NCBI GenBank assembly: GCA_017462345.1
Contig: JAFTRI010000030.1
Span: 1-56,956 of the forward strand
Origin: Muribaculaceae bacterium
GTDB lineage: Bacteria; Bacteroidota; Bacteroidia; Bacteroidales; Muribaculaceae
Length of the DNA: 56,956 nt
Reading direction: 5' to 3'
Program-made: the position numbers and the translations under genes
The notes under the pieces: model-generated
The model's database searches: none
What the model was told of the DNA's origin: nothing
What the model saw: only the letters and a program-made list of their open reading frames with translations
In this document: one piece after another, positions 16,640-23,762 of the stretch
How positions within the stretch are numbered: position 1 is the stretch's first letter
How the letters are laid out: the number at the start of each line of letters is the position of its first letter

Positions 16640-16660
16640 GATTAAACAACAGCGTCACTT

Positions 16661-19456
16661 ATGGAATTGTCGTACAAACAATATATTGACGATATCAAGA
16701 ATGTAATTGCGCAGGAGCGTATTTATACCGATGATTTACGTTGTCTCGCGTGGGGCACGGATGCAGGATTTTATCGAAAGATTCCCCGGATTGTGGTGCG
16801 TTCAAAGAATGAGCAGGAAGTCTCCCATCTCCTTTCCACCGCAAGCCGTCATAAATTACCTGTGACGTTCCGTGCAGCGGGGACAAGTCTGTCGGGACAG
16901 GCCATCAGTGACTCAATACTAATAGTAGCCGGAAAGCATTGGGAGGGATATAAGATCGCTCCCGATGCTTCTACTATTACTCTACAACCCGGTATAATAG
17001 GTAGCCGGGTCAATGAATACCTCGCTCCTTACGGACGTATGTTTGCTCCTGACCCCGCATCCAAGAATTCGGCAATGGTGGGCGGCATTGTAATCAATAA
17101 TGCCTCGGGAATGAATTGCGGAACTCATGCCAACAGTGATAAAATACTCAAGTCGGTGCGTATCGTTTTTGCCGACGGAACAGTACTCGATACGGGTGAT
17201 GACCGTTCGCGGGCATTATTTGCACGTATGAAACCCGGGTTTATTGACGGCATAATGCAGTTACGTGATGAAATATGTGCCGATAAGGAACTTGTAGAAC
17301 GGATATTATACAAGTACAGCATAAAGAATGTTACCGGGCTGAATCTGCTGCCGTTTGTGATATTCCGCGATCCCTTTGATATTATTGCCCACTCGATGGT
17401 GGGATCGGAAGGGACTCTCGCGTTCCTTTCGGAAATTACAGTCAACACGTCTCATCTGTACCCTTGTTCGGCAAGTGCAATGCTATATTTCAGTGACCTG
17501 AAAGAGGCTTGCAAGGCTGTGGTCGCGATGAAAAAAGGTCCGGTATTCGGTGCAGAACTCCTTGATAAAAAGTCCCTTTCGGCCGTTAATGACACTACCG
17601 GTGAAGGTCTTACTGCGGTATTGACCGAGACCAAAGCAGATACCTCGGAGGAATTACAGAAGAATATCAATGAGATACTTGGGATACTCAAGCCTTTCAA
17701 TCTGTATAAGCCGGCTTACTTTACCGACAAGCCTGAGGAATATTCGGAATATTGGAAAATACGGTCAGGTATATTCCCGTCGGTTGGCGGTACACGTCCG
17801 CTTGGTACTACTGTGCTTATAGAGGATGTGGCATTCCACATAGATGACTTGCCCGAGGCAACGGTGGAGCTGCAGGCCCTGTTGCAGGAAAACGGTTATG
17901 ATGATGCCTGCATTTATGGTCACGCATTGGAAGGGAACTATCACTTTATCATATCACAGGCTTTTGATTCAGATGCGGAAATAAAGAGATACAAGAACCT
18001 TATGCTTGCAGTGGAACGCCTCGTTGTGGACAAGTATGACGGTTCGCTTAAAGCCGAACACGGTACCGGACGGAACATGGCACCGTTTGTGCGAAAAGAG
18101 TGGGGTGACAAGGCCTGGTCATTCATGAGACGAATCAAAGAATTGTTTGACCCTCAGAATATACTCAATCCCGGTGTCATATTCAATGATGACCCGGAAT
18201 GCTACATAAAAGGACTGAAACCGCTTCCGCTGACCAACCGCCATGTAGATAAATGTATAGAGTGCGGTTTCTGTGAAGTAAATTGTGTCACATGCGGTTA
18301 CTCACTGTCGGCTCGTCAGCGTATAGTGGCTCAGCGTGAAATCTCCCGTTTACGTGTAACAGGGGAAGATCCGCAACGTCTTGCCCGTTTGGTGAAACAA
18401 TTTGCCAAGCTCGGCAATGAGACGTGTGCAGGAGACGGTCTGTGCAGCACATCATGTCCGATGGGGAATAATACCGGGGAAATGATACATGATCTGCGCC
18501 GGGATAATCTGCCTGCCACAAGCATGGGCTATAAGATAGGAAACTATGCAGCAAATAATCTTAAAACTATAACAGGAGTGTTGCGACCTGTGCTGTCTGT
18601 CGCCAACTTTGCAGGAAAAATATTGGGCGACGGTGGGGTAAATGCCATTGGTGGCGCATTGCACAAAGCCGGAGTCCCTCTTTGGACACCGGCATTACCG
18701 GGGGCATTCTATTCCCCGAAGGAAAAAATCAAGCCTGCCGACAAGAAAGTCGTATATTTTCCGAGCTGTATAAACCAGACTATGGGTGTCTCACGTGAGA
18801 AAGGGGAAAAGATCGCACCTCTTGTAGACACAATAATCAATCTTTGCAATAAGGCGGGATATGAGGTAATATTCCCCAAGGGTATGAAAAAACTGTGTTG
18901 CGGTATGATCTGGGAAAGTAAGGGAATGCCTGATATTGCCGACCGCAAGACCGCCGAGTTGGAAAAAGCATTGCTTGAGGCTTCGGAAAACGGTAAATAT
19001 CCGGTGTTGTGTGACCAGAGCCCTTGTCTGCACCGTATGCGCGACCACATAAAGAGCATGTATCTGTATGAGCCTGCGGAATTCATACATGATTTTCTTG
19101 TTCCGGAACTTACGTTCAATCCTACAAACGAGACAATTGCCGTGCATGTTACATGTTCGTCACGCCGTATGGGGCTGGCTGATAAAATCATCGCTCTCGC
19201 ACGTATGTGTTCCCGCAATGTCCTTGTCCCCACAGAAGTGGGCTGTTGTGGATTTGCCGGTGACAAAGGGTTTATGTTGCCTGAACTGAACAAATATGCG
19301 TTGCGCAAATTGCGTCCTCAGATCGAACAGTCGGGTGCAACGCATGGATATTCCAACAACCGTACTTGTGAGATAGGACTGTCGACCAATAGCGGAATAC
19401 CCTATAAGTCGATTGCCTATCTTGTGAACAGTTGTACCGAATCAAAGAAACAATAA
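16661..19456 (+). CDS. FAD-binding and Fe-S oxidoreductase, probable D-lactate dehydrogenase
   Basis: 931 residues in four parts. An FAD PCMH domain (~40-215) has PVTFRAAGTSLSGQAISDSI and NSAMVGGIVINNASGMNCGT. A FAD-oxidase C domain (~220-500) ends in HGTGRNMAPFV and DPQNILNPGVIF. A 4Fe-4S ferredoxin-type domain has CIECGFCEVNC (~532) and CAGDGLCSTSCP (~588). Two CCG-type cysteine domains of the GlpC/LldE kind follow (YFPSCINQTMG, CCGMIWESKG ~745; VTCSSRRMG, GCCGFAGDKGF ~861). This GlcD-GlpC fusion is common for membrane-associated D-lactate or 2-hydroxyacid dehydrogenases that feed quinones. The MurQ reaction encoded 2 kb downstream releases D-lactate, so the operon supplies both the source and the oxidiser. 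Substrate is inferred from this context; glycolate or 2-hydroxyglutarate remain possible. Confidence 0.82.
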   Translation: MELSYKQYIDDIKNVIAQERIYTDDLRCLAWGTDAGFYRKIPRIVVRSKNEQEVSHLLSTASRHKLPVTFRAAGTSLSGQAISDSILIVAGKHWEGYKIAPDASTITLQPGIIGSRVNEYLAPYGRMFAPDPASKNSAMVGGIVINNASGMNCGTHANSDKILKSVRIVFADGTVLDTGDDRSRALFARMKPGFIDGIMQLRDEICADKELVERILYKYSIKNVTGLNLLPFVIFRDPFDIIAHSMVGSEGTLAFLSEITVNTSHLYPCSASAMLYFSDLKEACKAVVAMKKGPVFGAELLDKKSLSAVNDTTGEGLTAVLTETKADTSEELQKNINEILGILKPFNLYKPAYFTDKPEEYSEYWKIRSGIFPSVGGTRPLGTTVLIEDVAFHIDDLPEATVELQALLQENGYDDACIYGHALEGNYHFIISQAFDSDAEIKRYKNLMLAVERLVVDKYDGSLKAEHGTGRNMAPFVRKEWGDKAWSFMRRIKELFDPQNILNPGVIFNDDPECYIKGLKPLPLTNRHVDKCIECGFCEVNCVTCGYSLSARQRIVAQREISRLRVTGEDPQRLARLVKQFAKLGNETCAGDGLCSTSCPMGNNTGEMIHDLRRDNLPATSMGYKIGNYAANNLKTITGVLRPVLSVANFAGKILGDGGVNAIGGALHKAGVPLWTPALPGAFYSPKEKIKPADKKVVYFPSCINQTMGVSREKGEKIAPLVDTIINLCNKAGYEVIFPKGMKKLCCGMIWESKGMPDIADRKTAELEKALLEASENGKYPVLCDQSPCLHRMRDHIKSMYLYEPAEFIHDFLVPELTFNPTNETIAVHVTCSSRRMGLADKIIALARMCSRNVLVPTEVGCCGFAGDKGFMLPELNKYALRKLRPQIEQSGATHGYSNNRTCEIGLSTNSGIPYKSIAYLVNSCTESKKQ

Positions 19457-19469
19457 AATAAAAGTAATA

Positions 19470-20627
19470 ATGACTGAAGCGATTAAAAAGCCGAAACAAC
19501 GTCTGCTCGCTCTTGATATCCTGCGAGGTATCACTATTGCAGGAATGATCCTTGTGAATAATCCGGGTTCATGGAGCAATATGTATGCTCCGTTAAAGCA
19601 TGCCGAATGGCACGGGTTGACTCCGACAGATCTCGTATTCCCGTTCTTTATGTTCATAATGGGAATCTCCACATTCATCTCTTTACGGAAATTTGAATTC
19701 AGACTGTCGGGCTCGCTGTTGCTGAAGATATTGCGCCGCACGGTTGTGATTTTTGCCATAGGTCTTGCAATGGCATGGTTTACAAAACTGTGTTACAGGC
19801 TTGCAGCGGGTGAAACGTTTGCCGATGCGGCAAATACGTTTGATACATTGCGTATTCTCGGTGTTATGCCACGATTGGCTCTGTGCTATTGCTTTGCCTC
19901 GCTGATTGTGTTATTGCTGCGTTGCAGGCATATACTATGGGTCGTGTCGACACTCCTGATAGGCTATGCGGTCATATTACTCTGTGGCAACGGGCTTGAA
20001 TTTTCAGAGCAGAGTATAATCTCGGTTGTCGACCGCGCGATACTTGGTGTCGACCACATGTACCATGAGTCTGCCTACGGAGTCAAGTTGGCAATCGATC
20101 CGGAAGGTCTGTTGAGTACTATACCATCCATCGCTCATGTCCTCATAGGTTTTTGGGCAGGGATGAAGATGATGGAAGTCAAGGACAATCATGCCCGGAT
20201 CAACCGTCTTTTCATTATCGGCGCAATATTGATGTTCGTAGGTTTTCTGCTCGATTACGGGATGCCTATCAACAAGAAGATATGGACACCGACATACGCT
20301 CTTGTCACCTGTGGTCTCGCTTCGACACTGTTGGGCTTGCTGATATGGATCATAGATATAAAGGGATATAAGAAGTGGTGCCGGTTCTTTGAGGCATTCG
20401 GGATTAACCCGTTGTTCATGTATGTCCTCGGCGGAGTGTTGGGAACTCTTTTCGGAACAATCAAGATATGTGACATCAGCATAAAGAATTGGGTATATCA
20501 GGAATTTTTAGTGGCTCAGACCGGTGATCCGGTGTTGTCGTCATGCCTCTATGCGATACTTTTTATCGCGTTTAACTGGTCTATAGGTTACATTTTATAC
20601 AAAAAGAAAATATATATAAAGATATGA
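19470..20627 (+). CDS. murT: Integral membrane DUF5009/NagX-type protein, MurNAc transporter MurT homologue
   Basis: 385 residues, about ten membrane segments. The opening RLLALDILRGITIAGMILVNNPGSW and TPTDLVFPFFMFIMGIS is typical of DUF5009 and of heparan-alpha-glucosaminide N-acetyltransferase-like proteins. Gene order transporter-kinase-MurQ is the same as in the three-gene cluster of Tannerella forsythia, where the first gene together with the kinase let E. coli take up MurNAc without a phosphotransferase system. I infer the same role here from order and class, not from alignment. The stop overlaps the kinase start (ATGA), implying translational coupling. The alternative is a true transmembrane acetyltransferase for amino sugars. 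Confidence 0.72.
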   Translation: MTEAIKKPKQRLLALDILRGITIAGMILVNNPGSWSNMYAPLKHAEWHGLTPTDLVFPFFMFIMGISTFISLRKFEFRLSGSLLLKILRRTVVIFAIGLAMAWFTKLCYRLAAGETFADAANTFDTLRILGVMPRLALCYCFASLIVLLLRCRHILWVVSTLLIGYAVILLCGNGLEFSEQSIISVVDRAILGVDHMYHESAYGVKLAIDPEGLLSTIPSIAHVLIGFWAGMKMMEVKDNHARINRLFIIGAILMFVGFLLDYGMPINKKIWTPTYALVTCGLASTLLGLLIWIIDIKGYKKWCRFFEAFGINPLFMYVLGGVLGTLFGTIKICDISIKNWVYQEFLVAQTGDPVLSSCLYAILFIAFNWSIGYILYKKKIYIKI

Positions 20628-21466
20628 AACTAATTGCAGATTGTGGAAGCACCAAGATACAGTGGTGCGTAGTTGAAAATGGTAAAGTAGTCAAGGAGGT
20701 CTTTACTCCCGGGATGAATGCGGTGATGCTCACCGAGGAGGAAATGACCGAACGTATCAGCAAGGAGCTGAAACCTGAGGTAGAGGGCTATACGCTTGAC
20801 AGTGTGTATTTCTATGGTGCGGGATGTATCTCGGAAGAGGTGTGTGCCAATGTGCGTCGTGCCATTGCTGCCAGTGTCCCTGCTCCGGTTATCGAGGTGT
20901 ATACCGACTTGCTTGCTGCCGCACGTGCGCTGTTCGGGAAAGAAGCCGGTATAGCGTGTATTATGGGAACGGGTTCCAATTCTTGCTATTATGATGGAGA
21001 GAAGATTGTTGACAATGTATCTCCACTCGGTTATATTCTCGGTGATGAAGGCAGTGGAGCCGTACTCGGAAAGCTTCTGGTGGGTGATGTGCTCAAAAAG
21101 CAGCTCCCTGAGCCGTTATGTGAAAAATTCCTTGCTCAGTATGACCTTGACCGCATGAAAATTATTCAGAAAGTGTACCGTGAACATCCGGCCAACCGTT
21201 TCCTTGCCTCGGTAACTCCGTTCCTTATCCAGAATATCGAGGAACCGGCAGTCCACCGGTTGGTGTTGAACGCATTCAAGGCATTCTTTGTGCGTAATAT
21301 CGCCAATTATGCCAACTATAAGGATTATAGCATTAATTTCGTCGGTTCTATTGCCTATTATTACCGCGAAGTGCTTGAAGAAGCTGCCGCTGCCGTAGAC
21401 TGCAAGATAGGAAAGATACTTCAGGCACCGATGGAGGGATTGATTGCATATCACACAGAATACTAA
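20624..21466 (+). CDS. murK: BadF/BcrA-type amino-sugar kinase, MurK homologue
   Basis: 280 residues of the ASKHA fold: phosphate-binding loop MKLIADCGSTKIQW, a catalytic-region aspartate in EVYTDLLAAARAL, IMGTGSNSC for the second phosphate loop, and GDEGSGAVLGK. This is the N-acetylglucosamine kinase/BadF family. Sitting between the MurT-like membrane protein (4-nt ATGA overlap) and murQ (27 nt), it should phosphorylate MurNAc, and perhaps GlcNAc, at O6, giving the substrate of MurQ. ATP-dependent, cytosolic. The specificity comes from context; generic annotation would be N-acetylglucosamine kinase. Confidence 0.82.
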   Translation: MKLIADCGSTKIQWCVVENGKVVKEVFTPGMNAVMLTEEEMTERISKELKPEVEGYTLDSVYFYGAGCISEEVCANVRRAIAASVPAPVIEVYTDLLAAARALFGKEAGIACIMGTGSNSCYYDGEKIVDNVSPLGYILGDEGSGAVLGKLLVGDVLKKQLPEPLCEKFLAQYDLDRMKIIQKVYREHPANRFLASVTPFLIQNIEEPAVHRLVLNAFKAFFVRNIANYANYKDYSINFVGSIAYYYREVLEEAAAAVDCKIGKILQAPMEGLIAYHTEY

Positions 21467-21493
21467 TAATATAAATAATAAAAACAGACTAAA

Positions 21494-22315
21494 ATGGCAT
21501 TTGTAAAAATCAGTGAACAACCTTCACTTTACAATGACTTGGAAAAGAAATCGGTGCTGGAACTTCTAACCGATATCAATAATGAGGACAAGAAGGTCGC
21601 TCTCGCAGTGGAAAAGGCTATCCCTCAAATAGAAAAGCTCGTTACTGAAATTGTAAAGCGCATGAAGAGAGGCGGACGTATATTCTATATGGGTGCAGGT
21701 ACTTCGGGCCGTCTCGGTGTGCTTGACGCTTCGGAAATACCCCCTACATACGGTATGGATCCTTCTTGGGTGATAGGACTTATTGCCGGAGGTGATACTG
21801 CATTGCGTAATCCTGTTGAGAATGCCGAGGATGACACCGAGCAAGGATGGAAAGACCTTCAGGAGTTTAATATCAATGACAAGGATACTGTTATCGGTAT
21901 TGCTGCATCGGGAACTACTCCCTACGTTATCGGTGCCCTTAATACCTGTCGTGAGCATGGTATTCTGACTGCTGCTATCACATCCAATCCGGATGCCCCC
22001 ATCTCACAGGCAGCCGATATAGCTATCGAGATGGTTGTGGGTCCTGAATATGTAACCGGAAGCTCACGAATGAAATCAGGGACAGGCCAAAAGATGATAT
22101 GCAACATGATTACCACTTCGGTAATGATTCAGATGGGTCGTGTAAAGGGCAACAAGATGGTTAACATGCAGTTGTCTAATGCCAAACTCGTTGACCGCGG
22201 TACACGCATGGTTGTCGAGGAACTCGGACTCCCATACGATGAGGCAAAACGTCTTCTGCTTCTCCACGGTGAGGTAAAGCGTGCTTGTGATGCCTATCGT
22301 GCCGAAAACGCGTAA
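21494..22315 (+). CDS. murQ: N-acetylmuramic acid 6-phosphate etherase
   Basis: 273 residues, a single SIS domain. MurQ converts MurNAc-6-phosphate to GlcNAc-6-phosphate plus D-lactate. The sugar-phosphate loop IFYMGAGTSGRLGVLDASEIPPTYG holds the acid/base glutamate of the family (DASEIPP), and later come GIAASGTTPYV, TSNPDAPISQAADI and GSSRMKSGTGQKMICNMITT, all diagnostic. Length is slightly short of the ~300 residues of E. coli MurQ because the C-terminal helical part is reduced. Last gene of the salvage operon, followed by a hairpin at 22339. The GlcNAc-6-P formed can enter NagA or wall synthesis; those genes are not in this window. Confidence 0.95.
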   Translation: MAFVKISEQPSLYNDLEKKSVLELLTDINNEDKKVALAVEKAIPQIEKLVTEIVKRMKRGGRIFYMGAGTSGRLGVLDASEIPPTYGMDPSWVIGLIAGGDTALRNPVENAEDDTEQGWKDLQEFNINDKDTVIGIAASGTTPYVIGALNTCREHGILTAAITSNPDAPISQAADIAIEMVVGPEYVTGSSRMKSGTGQKMICNMITTSVMIQMGRVKGNKMVNMQLSNAKLVDRGTRMVVEELGLPYDEAKRLLLLHGEVKRACDAYRAENA

Positions 22316-22338
22316 TCCACTCATTGGTAAAAACATTA

Positions 22339-22382
22339 TTAAGGCTCTATTGGCAATCGGAAAATTGCCGATGAGCCTTAAT
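22339..22382 (+). terminator. Hairpin terminator after murQ
   Basis: Left arm TTAAGGCTC then ATTGGCAAT pairs with ATTGCCGAT then GAGCCTTAA (18 bp, one bulged T and one G-T pair), with loop CGGAAA. There is no long T-run on this strand, so termination strength is uncertain, but the hairpin is the only one between the start of the salvage block and serB. Confidence 0.6.
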
Positions 22383-22400
22383 CGCTAATAAAAAAGAGTT

Positions 22401-23624
22401 ATGGATAAGGAATTGGAGTTGATTTTGATAAGTATTTCGGGAAATGACCATCCCGGGGTGACTGCGGCATTGACGGGAATATTGTCACGATATGATGCCG
22501 GCATCCTCGACATCGGGCAGTCTAATATCCATCATACGTTGTCGTTGGGTATACTTTTCAAGACCGACAGCAGCGTATCGGGGGAGATAATGAAAGAGTT
22601 GCTGTTCAAGGCTTCGGAACTGGATGTGCAGATAAAATTCACACCGGTATCGGTTGAGCGTTATAATGACTGGGTTGGAAGACAAGGGAAGAAGCGCTGG
22701 ATTATAACGATTCTCGGTCGTCGGTTGACTGCCCGTCACATAGCGTTGGTTACCGATGTTATTTCTGACCAGAATCTTAATATCGACAGTATCCGTCGTC
22801 TTACAGGCCGTATGCCGCTTGCCGAGACAGAAGACCCTCTGTCGAAATCGTGTGTCGAACTGTCGGTTCGCGGGACTCCGCGTGACCGTAACGAGATGCA
22901 GGCACGGTTTATGAAAGTTGCCGCTGATGAGGAGTTTGATGTGTCGTTACAGGAAGATACGATGTACCGGCGCAGTCGCAGGCTGATATGTTTCGATATG
23001 GATTCTACGCTCATCGAGACTGAGGTTATCGATGAACTGGCGATACGTGCAGGAGTCGGCGACAAGGTTAAGGCAATAACCGAGCGGGCCATGCGGGGAG
23101 AGATAGACTTCTGCGAGAGTTTCCGTGAGCGTGTCGCCTTGTTAAAGGGACTTGATGTGAGTGTGATGAAGGATATTGCCGAGAATCTGCCTATTACGGA
23201 AGGACTTGACCGTCTGATGCAGGTACTCAAGCGTGCCGGATATAAGACTGCAATACTTTCGGGTGGGTTTACATATTTCGGCAATTATCTGAAACAACGT
23301 TTTGGCTTTGACTATGTATATGCCAACGAACTGGAAATTGCCGATGGCAGACTGACCGGTAATTTTGTAGGCGACATAGTCGACGGCAAGCGGAAGGCCG
23401 AGTTGTTGCGCCTGATAGCCCAGGTGGAGAATGTGAATATTGCACAGACCATTGCGGTCGGGGACGGTGCAAATGATCTGCCGATGATTGCCACCGCCGG
23501 ATTGGGTATCGCTTTCCATGCCAAGCCAAAGGTTAAGGCGACTGCCGAGCAGTCCTTGTCAACTATAGGTCTTGACGGAATCCTGTATTTCCTTGGGTTT
23601 AAGGATTCTTTCATTTCCGAATAA
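22401..23624 (+). CDS. serB: Phosphoserine phosphatase with N-terminal ACT domains
   Basis: 407 residues. The N-terminal ~180 contain two ACT-like domains (LILISISGNDHPGVTAAL; RWIITILGRRLTARHIALV), as in the long form of SerB. The HAD phosphatase domain follows: FDMDSTLIETEVIDELA with nucleophile Asp199 and Asp201, AILSGGFTYFG, and AVGDGANDLPMI for magnesium. It hydrolyses phosphoserine in the last step of serine biosynthesis; the ACT domains suggest amino-acid feedback. A single-gene unit, with hairpins on both sides. Confidence 0.93.
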   Translation: MDKELELILISISGNDHPGVTAALTGILSRYDAGILDIGQSNIHHTLSLGILFKTDSSVSGEIMKELLFKASELDVQIKFTPVSVERYNDWVGRQGKKRWIITILGRRLTARHIALVTDVISDQNLNIDSIRRLTGRMPLAETEDPLSKSCVELSVRGTPRDRNEMQARFMKVAADEEFDVSLQEDTMYRRSRRLICFDMDSTLIETEVIDELAIRAGVGDKVKAITERAMRGEIDFCESFRERVALLKGLDVSVMKDIAENLPITEGLDRLMQVLKRAGYKTAILSGGFTYFGNYLKQRFGFDYVYANELEIADGRLTGNFVGDIVDGKRKAELLRLIAQVENVNIAQTIAVGDGANDLPMIATAGLGIAFHAKPKVKATAEQSLSTIGLDGILYFLGFKDSFISE

Positions 23625-23651
23625 CAGGTGTAAAATAGTGTGACATTAAAA

Positions 23652-23685
23652 GGAATGCGCCTGAATATCCGGCGCATTCCGTGTT
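23652..23685 (+). terminator. Hairpin terminator after serB
   Basis: Perfect 10-bp stem GGAATGCGCC / GGCGCATTCC (23652-23661 with 23671-23680), 9-nt loop, followed by GTGTT. The T-run is poor, but the position 27 nt after the serB stop fits a terminator. Confidence 0.7.
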
Positions 23686-23762
23686 AAACATTGGACTGGT
23701 GAAGTGTGTTAATAGATAGGGATTGCCGTTATAATACAGGATAGATTGCGGAGGGTATTTTT

